The notes beneath the pieces were generated by a model that saw only the letters and a program-made list of their open reading frames with translations, made no database searches and was not told the DNA's origin. DNA of 64,000 bases. It comes from Whitmania pigra (lineage: Eukaryota; Annelida; Clitellata; Hirudinida; Haemopidae). The position numbers were made by a program, and so were the translations under genes. Positions 1 through 10,121 of this stretch are shown here, piece by piece (position 1 is the stretch's first letter; each line of letters begins with the position of its first letter). Where the stretch lies: contig JAJTWR010000266.1 in NCBI GenBank assembly GCA_021613335.1, positions 436,001 through 500,000 of the forward strand, in the 5' to 3' direction.

Positions 1-1223
1 GCAGAGGTAAATGCGTTCCACCGAAAAGGCGTCCGTGTTGCTTCGAGCCTAGACATAGCAATGCAGACCAAGGCTCTCGTTTTACTGTCTGCACTCCCCA
101 AGACCAAAGCAAAATACAGAACTTCGAGGCTTGCATTCAGCAATGCATGAAACAATGTAGGGAACAGTTTCCAATGTGCCGGCCCCAGGCAAATCAACCG
201 AACTATAACCCTAGAGATGGACCCATGTCACCGATGAATCCTCAAGACCGTTACGGTCCTAATGATTTCGGCGGACAGAGGATTCCTCAGGATCATGGAA
301 TGGATCCCTGCGCATCTCGAAAGGCTTTGAAATTCTGCAACGATGTCGACAGGAACAATTATCCGAGGATAGGCAATGCTGATTACGGTGCACAGGCGCA
401 AAATGCTGGCAGAAATACAAGTCAGACGTTCCAGTATGGCAGTAGTTGGGGTGAAGATTTACAATCTTATCCATACGATCGAAGAAGCTTTGGTGTAGAG
501 GCCGGACAGCCTTACAGACCTCCAGGCTTGCCTTATCAACAATTCAGAGATCCGAGAGAATTCGATCCAAGACACGAACTATATGAATCGAGTACTCCAG
601 CTTACTCCTACGACGGAAGATGCCTTGAATCTGGAGCTGACTACGGTCCAATGACGCCGGCGTATCCACATCCAAGACAACCTACGTACATTCCCCGGCC
701 GACTGGTCGCGAACATGGAGGTGTGCGAAACGTCGATAGAATGAATCCACCGAGCAGTGGAAAGCAGTACGAACCGGATGATTACGACGGGGACTCAGCC
801 AGACATAGGAAGCCCGGCAAACGTGGTATCAAGCCCTGTCCAAAACCTTCTAAGGAGTTATCGTCTAAAAGTAGCAACTCAAAAACAAAGGATGTCATGG
901 AAGTGCTGGAACAAATAAGCGGTGTCATAAATGCCGCCTACCATCTCTACCGCGATGTAGTCCAAAATACGGCGCCATCTGCCGCGCAACAGGAAGAGTC
1001 GGTCCCTCCTATACCCTACCCTTGTAAGGGTCCGAGGAATGCGGTCTTCCAACTGCCGGACAAGATAAACAAAAATCTCGAATCGCAATCTATTTGGAGG
1101 CAGCTTGAAACTATGTCACCAAAGACCCCTTCGAAGCAAGACTACAACCAGAGGAAAACTCAAGAGATCAACGAAGCGCAGAAAAACTGCGCGCTTAGCG
1201 AGATAAGGTATATTTTCCACTAG
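1..1223 (+). CDS. Unrecognised Pro/Tyr/Arg-rich protein, 3' part (partial at left edge)
   Basis: The frame is open from base 3 to a TAG at 1221-1223, so this is the 3' end of a longer coding exon; an ATG at 147 is internal and probably not the start. About 407 residues are visible. The first 60 hold many cysteines, with a CIQQCMKQC cluster, followed by a low-complexity Pro/Tyr/Gly/Arg-rich stretch, a basic Lys/Ser segment near codon 285, and a short predicted helix (DVMEVLEQISGVINAAYHLY). I recognise no family and see no signal peptide because the N-terminus is missing. A GTATAT at 1208 could act as a splice donor, in which case the last residues would differ. The gene is convergent with PNO1. 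No AATAAA lies between 1224 and 1620, which leaves the 3' end uncertain. Function unknown. Confidence 0.6.
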   Translation, partial: RGKCVPPKRRPCCFEPRHSNADQGSRFTVCTPQDQSKIQNFEACIQQCMKQCREQFPMCRPQANQPNYNPRDGPMSPMNPQDRYGPNDFGGQRIPQDHGMDPCASRKALKFCNDVDRNNYPRIGNADYGAQAQNAGRNTSQTFQYGSSWGEDLQSYPYDRRSFGVEAGQPYRPPGLPYQQFRDPREFDPRHELYESSTPAYSYDGRCLESGADYGPMTPAYPHPRQPTYIPRPTGREHGGVRNVDRMNPPSSGKQYEPDDYDGDSARHRKPGKRGIKPCPKPSKELSSKSSNSKTKDVMEVLEQISGVINAAYHLYRDVVQNTAPSAAQQEESVPPIPYPCKGPRNAVFQLPDKINKNLESQSIWRQLETMSPKTPSKQDYNQRKTQEINEAQKNCALSEIRYIFH

Positions 1224-1619
1224 AACCACAAATGACCAAACCTTACAATCTGCCTGACCAACAGTCAATCCACTTAGTTAGCTCTTGCCAACTACATGAA
1301 GTTACATGATTGAAAAACAGCCTTAGAGAAACTCGTCTGGTAAACACAAACTCAAAGCAGTCAAATAAGGTGTGCTGTTAAGTTATCATGTAATTTCTTA
1401 AAACATGCCAGACATTCGGTTGTAATAGTTTTAAACACACAGTAGACACGCTTTAGCTAAAAACCATTTTCCGGACTTTGCAAATGAATTTAATTTGACA
1501 AACAACCGACACTGTGATATTTCATTTTGGCAACCACCATGCTACATTATTTTTAAAAGATGAAAATCAAGAGAAAGACATTTTATTAGAGAAAGAATAA
1601 CTACTTTACTGTAATTAGT
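1224..1619. other. Gap between convergent genes
   Basis: AT-rich sequence holding the 3' region of the left-edge gene and the 3' UTR of PNO1. No further coding exon or repeat array is seen. Confidence 0.6.
1582..1587 (-). terminator. PNO1: Poly(A) signal of PNO1
   Basis: TTTATT on the plus strand (AATAAA on the minus strand) lies 33 bases downstream of the PNO1 stop codon, a normal distance for a short 3' UTR. Confidence 0.7.
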
Positions 1620-2710
1620 CTAAATGGTACGTGATGCTCTGGCAACGATGCCTCTGAGGTTTCCAAAGATTTTGGCGGACGGTTTGCCCATGATCAGACT
1701 GGAGATGGAAGATTTGCACAGCTGGACGCTGTTGTACGTTCCGAGCAAGTGGACCTTTTTATCGGCAATGACTATCCTCGTCCTGCAAGCATTCTCCAGA
1801 GCGTTCTTCATCTTTCCAACGTGACCTGCGATTCTACCGATTGCTCTGGACAGGTGATCACCCTGATTAAGATCAAATTGCCATTTTTATTATATAATAT
1901 AATCTCATGCCTGACATTTGATGGCATTGCAAAATGTAAGACATTAAAGTTTGGAGAAGTAATTAAGCTTTTATTTTTATTTAAATTTTGGACTGATTTA
2001 GAAGTGCAAAAATGATTTTAGTTTCAAAAGCCTAGACTGTCTTCTGTTGTTGATACTTTTTTTATGTCACATTTATAAAATTATTCAATTATTATATTTA
2101 GTTGCCCTAGTTGCAAAAGAAAGACACATCTTTATCTAAAAACACTAAATGCTAACACAATTGGAATACCTTATTGTTAGGTAACAAAATCAAAACAAAT
2201 ATATCAAGTATCTGCAAACAAACAAACACTCACATTCAAGTACTTGACGTCCGTAACTTCGAACGAATCGAGATAGAGCTCGTCAAGTCTGATCAGAGCA
2301 ATTGCATCTTTCAGATCGAATCCAAGGACAAAAGCTTTCACAAAGTCTTCACCTTTCTGAAGAGATCCCGGGTCCTTTGTTTCAATTCCGTTTCTAATTT
2401 GGACTGTGCTCTTTTTGACATTGTACCTGACATCAAGAAGTAATGTTTCGACAAGGATCTTTCTTATTTCGACCCAGTTGGCTCTCAGTGGAGTTCTTCT
2501 GTTGTTCGGGACGAAAATGCTTCTGACGTCAGTTCTAGAAATACTGGCAGATGCATTCTTAGATTGTGAAATAGGAGGCAGTGAAGGTTTGTCTGTGGTA
2601 AGATTATTGATTTCATCCATCTGAGAACCTTCTTCTTTTTCTTGAAGATCGTTTAGAGTAAGGGTTTCTTCACCGCACTCCACATCCATTCCATTATTCG
2701 ATTCGGCCAT
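1620..2710 (-). CDS. PNO1: RNA-binding protein PNO1 (Dim2), 40S assembly factor
   Basis: Partner of NOB1, a KH-domain factor that binds the 3' end of pre-18S rRNA in late 40S assembly. Exons on the minus strand are 2710-2234 and 1862-1620, with a GTGAGT donor, a CAG acceptor and a phase-0 intron of 371 bases, giving 239 residues (human about 252). The acidic N-terminus is variable. From about residue 70 the match to PNO1 is close (TPLRANWVEIRKIL, ETKDPGSLQKGEDFVKAF, GFDLKDAIALIRLDELYLDS), and the second exon opens with GDHLSRAIGRIAG. The KH loop reads GHVG where human has GKGG, so the GxxG signature is kept with altered middle residues. The C-terminus (ARASRTI) is a few residues shorter than in vertebrates. 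The start is the first ATG of the open frame. Confidence 0.95.
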
Positions 2711-3492
2711 CTGACTAAAGGGTTTCAGAGTGTAAATATTTTGGGATAAATAATCTCAAAAATTAATAATCATATTATCACAAATTTAAAACTGGCAGCA
2801 CGTGTTAAACGTACTCGTAATAGCTAAGGCAAATGTTTATTCCAAAATTCCCAAAACGAGCAATGGATAACGATAATAGATCTGTTTATACAGTAAACGT
2901 GATCTCTTAATGAAATTGATTTGTATAATATTAGAAATTTTGGAAAAGTTATAAGAAAATAAAAATATGATAGAAATGTACTCCAAATTTTGATTATTTT
3001 TTAAATTTATTTTTTGTCGTATCTAAATGGAATTGTTACCCACAAAGGTTTACTATTACTTTTACATACACAGATAATGTTTAGCATTTTGATTGTTTAT
3101 CCTTCATCCGTTTGTTGCCATTGTTTGCAAAGGAATTTAATAAAATGACTCAACACGTTAACTAAATTTATGCTAATTTAGTGCGGCTGATCTACTCAAT
3201 CCCTTAAAATTAAAAATGCTTCGATACTTAGACAATACCACTCAACCATCAAGTTGCCAATGCGAACCGCTAATTATCATAATTCTAATGCCAAAAAATT
3301 TAGAAAGGCTAGAGCGAATAAATAACAAATGCTGATATCTCCAGATCTTTCCAATTTGGCTAACCCAGGGGTTAAACTAGAAAGCACTCAAAAATCATTT
3401 GGTTTGTATTTTCCCTGTTACGAGGTAGAGACCTATGCAGACTTAGAATGGTAAAACAAGACACACTTCGACTCAAACCTGTGCGAAAGAAT
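2711..3492. other. Intergenic: PNO1 upstream region
   Basis: AT-rich sequence between the MRPL22 poly(A) site and the PNO1 start. It should hold the PNO1 promoter and 5' UTR. No coding exon, RNA gene or notable repeat is seen. Confidence 0.6.
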
Positions 3493-3498
3493 TTTATT
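3493..3498 (-). terminator. MRPL22: Poly(A) signal of MRPL22
   Basis: AATAAA on the minus strand, about 50 bases downstream of the MRPL22 stop codon. Confidence 0.7.
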
Positions 3499-3548
3499 AA
3501 TTATAAATTGTTTTAAAGACTGGACACAGAGTCTTTGCCCAGAAATGC

Positions 3549-5060
3549 TCAGAGACCATAAACAATTCTCCTCTCTCTCAGTTGGTTCAGTGTGTCCTCT
3601 ACCCTTTGATGGCCAGTTGGGGGAGGTGGGAAATAGTGTTTGGGTGGTTTGCCTTCCCTTAGTCTGAGGAAGAAGTGGGTATATCTATAATGTATTGTTC
3701 CTGGTGGCCTTCTGGCATGTTTTCTTAGACCTTTGACTATTCTGGCTCTTCCAACATGGGCACTTTCTGGATGGAGGTTAATTACAGTTAAACCAATATG
3801 CCCAACATTATTAACAAATGATAACTATTAATAAACGGACAGCAGTTTAAAATGTCGAAACATAGCATTGGAACATAATTGGATTATGTAGGAATACGGA
3901 TACGCTGCATCAGCTGTGCATCACTGTTAATTATGTCATGATATCATGTACATATCAATTAACAGAAGGAGTTAATAAACGAAATATCCAACCAATCCAC
4001 ATGTTTGACTTGAACTCTACATTGTGGTCCCTCACAGCAATTTCCTGTGCCTCCTCAATTATCTGGAATAAACATAGTTGTAGATCATGGCAGGACAATA
4101 ATAATAATAATATGTCACAGAAATTTAAACATGTTGTGATTTTATTAACATCTTTGCCATTTTAAAATGAATCTAACCATTACTTAGCTCTGTTGTAAAT
4201 GGAATAATTTAGAGAATGCACATTCAAGTCTTGCTCATAGAAAAACTGACACAAACAAAATATACGGCATTATAACAAAATGTATAACATTCATTCTGAC
4301 CTCTTTAACAATTGGACCACCCTTCTTGATGTAAAAGGACAACTGTTTTGTAGCTTCATCAACAGACAAACCTCTTATCTTTTAAAAAAGATTTTGATGA
4401 GAACAAAAAATTACAAAGTGTATGTATGTATTCTACTAATGTCCATTTCATGACTGGATGATTAGGATGGAAAAATTATAACTGTATCATGAAGCTAAAG
4501 AAACTGGTTAAGTAAGGCTGTCAACTCACCAAATAAGCTATGTACATAAGATTCTTTGTCGAGTATTTAATATTTGTCCTTTGATGAACAACTTCCTTCA
4601 AAAAAACAGCAGAATTGTGAATCCGGAATTTTTTTAGTATTTAACTTTTTCAATTACAAAAATCAATGAAACCGAAATCTTACTGATACCAGATAATGAA
4701 AACTGTGAATTAATTAACTGTACCAACGCTATCATTATATTTTCACATACTAACAATAACTATTTCAAATCAAATGTTCCAATAACCGCGGGTAATCTTG
4801 GTTCAGACGGATCTTGGGGAGGGTACACAATGTCGTTGTATTTCATGTAAAGCTGAGGCTCATTTACTTCAGTATGCTTCTTATCTAAACAGGGCGTTAC
4901 ATGCAACGAACGACTAATCTGTAAAGATGTGTTGCATCTGCAAGAAATCGCAATGTCTCAGGTTAGACCTATATGAAAATTACGATTAAATCAAGAAATT
5001 AGACCTGGAAAGGCCACCGCCAATTAATTTTAATCCTTTCGATATCAGAGAATTCAACAT
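3549..5060 (-). CDS. MRPL22: Mitochondrial ribosomal protein L22 (uL22m)
   Basis: Large-subunit mitoribosome protein of the uL22 family. Six minus-strand exons join in frame: 5060-5005, 4937-4787, 4595-4530, 4378-4301, 4062-3993 and 3766-3549, giving 212 residues (human 206). The N-terminus MLNSLISKGLKLIGGGLSR is basic and amphipathic, as expected of a mitochondrial presequence. Diagnostic segments are INIKYSTKN-like (NIKYSTKNLMYIAYL), IRGLSVDEATKQLSF, EEAQEIAVRDHNVEFKSN, and the C-terminal HYRYTHFFLRLREGKPP and RERRIVYGL. Donors are GTCTAA, GTTATT, GTGAGT, GTCAGA and GTTGGA; the GTTATT and GTTGGA donors are weak but are fixed by phase and homology. Exon 1 carries only the presequence, so its boundary rests on phase and on the presequence-like composition. 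It shares orientation with PNO1, with no sign of shared transcription. Confidence 0.92.
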
Positions 5061-6495
5061 CTCGTATCAGTTACTAAAGTTACTTCAACCGAATTTTTCG
5101 AGCGTTGTCGACCCCTAGTATGAAACGAGCGATATTCAATACTAATAATAAATCTTCGATTTTTTTGCAGACAAAATCAAAATTTACAAAATCTAAAATA
5201 TAAAAAACTTTTAAGTTACATTATTTTAGCAAATAAATTTTACATAAAATTAAATCAAATTATGCAAAGCATAAGCATTAAGAAACCATCTTAGAACGGC
5301 TATTTTCACCACGGGCTAAAAGGGATTTGCATGAATTTAATCAAATCCGTTCGATTTTTGCTCTGCAGCACTTAAACCCAGAACCGCCTGAGATTAACTT
5401 CCTATCCCCAAGTATTTGGAACGCAAATAGTCTGCTCACGCCGGCCCCGTTATTAAAAAATGTTAAAAAAAATCGTTTATATGAAAAACAGCCCATAAAC
5501 TAGGTTATTCCAGAATCGATGAAATGTAATATCATTTATCCCTTGGCAAAAATGTCTGAAAAATAATGTAAATGCATTTGATTTAAATAACAATACATTG
5601 CAACCGCTTTTGAAGTGGGTATTTAGAAGAGCTTAGCAGTCTATAAATTGCATAGGCATAAAATGCATAAATAAGATGATTAGATACAAAAAAATGATAC
5701 AATGACTTCATCGATACAGAGGATCTCCTAAGGAGAATGTTAGCAAAAGCAATCGAGTGGTGAGTATACGTAACGACATATTTGCAACAACTAGATACTG
5801 CTGGAGCATTAAGAGTTATTCAGTTATGAGCTGTCTTCTGAAGACAAATTTATAGTGAAATGCTGCTAGGCTCATTTCCCGTGAAAAAAAACTGACCGCC
5901 CGGAAACGAAGACAAAAAAACAAACGAAAAGAAATGGCAAAAACTGGAAGAACGGGTCCTCGAGATGCAAAAAAAAAAAAATTAAAGTCGACCACTGCAA
6001 ACAACAAAACTCCCTCCGCAAAGGTTAACATTGAGCACATCAACTGATCAAGTTGTACTGAAGTCCACAAAAAGTCAAACGAGACGCCAGCGGAAAGAGA
6101 ACGAACGCATCACAAATAAAAAGAAGACGTTAAGTGAATAATCTCATCGAGAGAGAACAAATCCGAAGACGCATTTTAGTCTATGAAGTATCAGTAACAT
6201 AGCTGTTCACGATCGAATCATCAGGAATACACGCCCGGTAAAACCGCTCAGGTAAGAGTGAACTTGGAGAAATTATCGACGCGAAGACTAGTCTAAATCT
6301 GTTAGAAAATAAATAAGAACTTGACGAAAAAAAAAAACATCGCGTGGAGATTCCCATGCACGAGAATTCTTAATACGCTTTCAAAAGGATTCGCATCCCT
6401 CAAAACACAAGCTGGAATGCTTAGAATTTATCAAATTCATCCATCAACAAATCAGCAGTCTCTTCAAAATGTCTCGAAATGTCGTCAAACAGCAT
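5061..6495. other. Intergenic: MRPL22 promoter side and Mastermind 3' UTR side
   Basis: AT-rich sequence. The right part should be the 3' UTR of the Mastermind gene and the left part the MRPL22 upstream region. Short open frames here show no family resemblance. I found no canonical poly(A) signal for Mastermind, and no repeat array. Confidence 0.5.
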
Positions 6496-9400
6496 CTAAT
6501 AACCATAGCTAAAATTTTCCATTCTCGTCTGGGGGTGCATCATGTTTTGGGCCGGTCTCTTGAGGTTGGGATTGTATCCGGCACTGAGCCCGGGCTGGAG
6601 ATGGACTGTCTGCTGCAGACCCGGTCTGTTGTAGTGCATCATCCTCACGCCATCCTGAAGGTTTTGGGGAAAATATTGACTTGCCTGCTGCACGTTATTG
6701 CAATGAAATTGATATGCTGCATTGGAATTGGTCCCGCTCAAGGTGTAATTTCTGTTATCAGGGAAGCAATTCTGTGGCACGGGTTGGTTGATCTCCTGAT
6801 AGCCGACCTGCATGTGGGGGGTAACGGCACCGTGCTTGCCAGCCATAGGGTGATGGCCTGCTGGAAAAGCAGTGTTGTTCCATTTCCCTCTGAGTTGAGT
6901 TGTAGGGACCATCGGTGAGAAATTTTGGTAGGCGGTCTGATGGGCATCGTTGTAAAACATGTCCGGGCTGTTCATTTGGATGGTCTGGGAGTTCATGGAC
7001 GAATGGCAGACTGAGTTGTCTGCGGCCATGTTCATGCTAGGGTAGCGACTGGGAATCATCTCCGTCATTCCCGTCAACCCGGATTTGAAGTCATCCATGC
7101 TCGCAGCATCTTTGACACAAGGGGCATTGTGCCTGGCCTGCATGGGACTTACCATAGCCATGGAGTTTTGCTTGAAGGGGCCGAACGATTGCTGCTGCTG
7201 CATGCACACTTGAGGCTGTCTGCCATTCATGCCCATCCCGTAGGTCATATTCTCGTACATGCCGGCACCGGAGTCGCTCTGACTTTGGATGAAAGCGGAA
7301 GGCACGGAGTTGCTGAACCTTGGATGCCCCTGTAAGGAGTACGGCTGGTATCTCTGGTAGCTCTTCTGCTGCTGCATTCTGAAGCAGTCGACCTGAACTG
7401 AATTGGTCTGAGCCATGATGCGGTTTGGGTAAGCCTTACCCATGCCCTGGCTCTGAGGCATTATCCCCACCGAGGCCTGACTATCTTGAGAAAGTCTGCA
7501 CTGTTCAAAGTCATACTTCATCTCTAAATTTACATCACCTTCCTTTACAGTGCTGGCAATGTTCAGCTTTTGCCCGACAAATTGCATGCTCGGTTGCTGG
7601 ACTTGCATCTGATGAGGAAACATCGTCTTATCCTGGTAGCACGGTGGTGTTTTGACTTTCATAGTGTCAATCGTGACATTGGACTGGCAGTCAAAATTTA
7701 AGCCTTGAGAGGCCGGATAAGGGAGTCTGAAATTACCTCCGCCCATCATGACGTTGCCATTGGGATCGTTGCCGAACGAACTGTTGACCGGTTGCATGTG
7801 CTGCATGGGGTAGCAGGCCCGAGGAGAAAACGTCTTCATGGGGTACATGTCTGGCCCGTGGATCATCTTTTGTTGGACCTTCTCTTGACTGATGTGCTTG
7901 GCTGCAAGATGCTTCAAAGTCTCGGCAGCCGGGCCCGGAGTTTCCCCGAGAATTGAAGAAAACTTCGACATGTCGCTGCTGATGTTCAACTCTATCCTGG
8001 AGAAATTGGGGGCGAGCGGATGGCCCGGGGTCGCCTGGTTAAGGAAGGTCGACTTCTGCTGAGGTATTATGCCTTGGTTTGGAACGACAGCCGTGTGTTG
8101 CTGGCTCATGATGTTATTGTTGTTGTTGTTGCTGCAAGGGGAGAGGGATATTTCAGTAGATGGTGGAAGAGAACTATTTAGTGGAAGGAACTCGTTGGAA
8201 TCATCGAGACCGTTGAGGAATTCGAAATCGATAGGTATATCTTCATCGACCGTCACAGAGTTCAGCAACTTGTCAAAGTCTTCGCTGCTGTCGCAAAACG
8301 ACAGATCGTTCGACTCTGCCTTGCACGGATGTTGGATGCCGTTATAATCTCCTGTTAGATTCACGTTGTTCGGAACCTTGTTATCGTTCGACATGGCAGT
8401 GTTGTCGTTGTTGCCATTACCGGTTATTCGGGAACTAAAGCGAACGGTGATCTCGTTCTGCGTCTGTGCGAGGTTCGCATCCAAGTTTATGTTGACTCGG
8501 ACGCTCCCGGCATTTGAACCGTTTTGGGAAGGAGGCGGTTGTTTCTGAGATTCATTGCACACGGCGACATTTTGCTTCGACGTCGGACAAAATGATTCCA
8601 AGCCACGTTCAACTACCGTAGGGTTGATGACCATGGGCTTGACCGCATTCACCTTCGGTTTTGGCTTCGACTGTAAACAGAAATAATTGAAATGTAGTTG
8701 AAAATAAATAAATAAATGTATTTATAAGAAACAGATTTTAAAAGAAGGTAGCAATAAAAACTTAATAAACAAGGAAAGCTTAAAAACGTTGATCTCCAAT
8801 TACACAAAACAAACACTGTTGATTTTCATGAACTAAGATATACTGCAATCCAGGAGAGGCAAAAATTCTTAGGGACAAATATTTGAATTCTATAATTACT
8901 ACTTTTACATTCAAAATTGTTATGTAATTAGGAGCTAAATAAGAAAACAATGGACAACAAAGATATGAAAGTAAAAGTTTTTAATTTTAAAAAAGAAGAC
9001 ACATATTTTCTGAATTATGAAAATTTTATTTTGTTTAAAACTAAATAAACAGCAGACTTTTTGAAAATCTGTTTTCTAACCAGCACATAACAAAAACACT
9101 TATAAACTACTTTATAGATAAACATCATTATGCTTTAGTATTGCATTTCAAAGCCCAACGAGCAAACCAATAAATACTCATTTAAATAATATACATTATT
9201 ATTATTATCATCATCACCACCAATTGAACTAGTGTCTTGATTTCACTTTAACAGCAACATAAAGCAACGTACGTGATTAGACTCCCCGCTTACATCAGAC
9301 TTGCTGGATTTGTTCTTCGTTTTTTTATTTTTTCCTTCGAGCCATTTTTGATATAAAACCTTCGTTTCCTCCTTGATCTTCTCGTGTTCCGCGTTTGCAT

Positions 9401-9512
9401 AGTTATCGTAGTGGATCTTGTTGTCGGAGTGATGCTTCCTGTAGCCTTCCAAACGACGTTGCAGGCGCTCCTGATTGATCAAGTCGCTATTCGGAGAGGT
9501 GAAATCTCCCAT
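6496..9512 (-). CDS. MAML: Mastermind-like Notch transcriptional co-activator
   Basis: Nuclear co-activator that clamps the Notch intracellular domain onto CSL and recruits p300. Exon 1 (9512-9294) encodes the diagnostic N-terminal helix at about residues 13-65 (QERLQRRLEGYRKHH, ETKVLYQKWLEGKNK), matching the MAML/Mam Notch-CSL binding helix. Exon 2 (8670-6496) encodes the rest: a basic KPKPK, an acidic patch at about residues 190-235 (SSEDFDKLLNSVTVDED, IPIDFEFLNGLDD) that looks like an activation segment, then a long Gln/Met/Asn/Pro-rich tail ending in FSYGY. Total is about 797 residues if the GTAAGC donor at 9293 is used; a GTACGT donor about 20 bases further on is also phase 0 and would add seven residues. 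Intron 1 is about 620 bases. Two coding exons is compact for this family. Identity rests on the N-terminal helix; the tail is low complexity and proves little. Confidence 0.85.
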
Positions 9513-10121
9513 AATAGATAAGATCTAAAGTTCATCAACGTGATTAATACTTAAAATCTCCTTCAATGTACAAGTTGCCGATTGCCGCCCTAAACATGGT
9601 CTAGAAAAAGCATGAACTAGAATCAGAAGCCAATTAAACAGCCGCGCAAAAGAACCGAGGCCCATTAAACAATAACCCCATACGTGAAGCCGTGAGGCGG
9701 AGCCTAAACATATTTTTAAGTGAAAGAAACCAACTCGTTTGCTTTAACATATTTGCAAACTAAGAATTTGTTTTCGTTACAAGTTAAATATGCTTTTAAA
9801 ATAGGTAATAAAGCTATTACAAACAAATACTTCTGGATGACTTTGCTTATTATTTTTAATGTTAAAACATTTAAATTTTTTATTAATTATTATTTATAAA
9901 TTAAATTAATTATTTATTTAAAAATACCAAAGTTAAAGCTTAAGTCTAATTTAAGGACTAGTTTGATGGATTTCAGTTTTACCTAAACATCAGTGTCAAC
10001 ATGTTCTGTGATTAGCAGAAGATTCCAACGGATCGATCTTCAAGTTTGCAACCAGTGGTTGACAAACGCTGGTGGATTGCGAACGGGAACTCGACTGAAA
10101 TTTAACGACTTAGAGCTTAGA
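9513..10121. promoter_or_regulatory. Divergent promoter region, MAML and SLC35E2
   Basis: The two start codons lie head-to-head about 610 bases apart, so this interval must hold both 5' UTRs and promoters. A GTG-initiated extension of the SLC35E2 frame to 9993 exists but has no ATG. No TATA box is positioned convincingly. Confidence 0.55.

Noticed and set aside
6469..8548. Many plus-strand frames opposite Mastermind
   Set aside because: Antisense shadows of the Gln-rich exon; no splice structure or homology.
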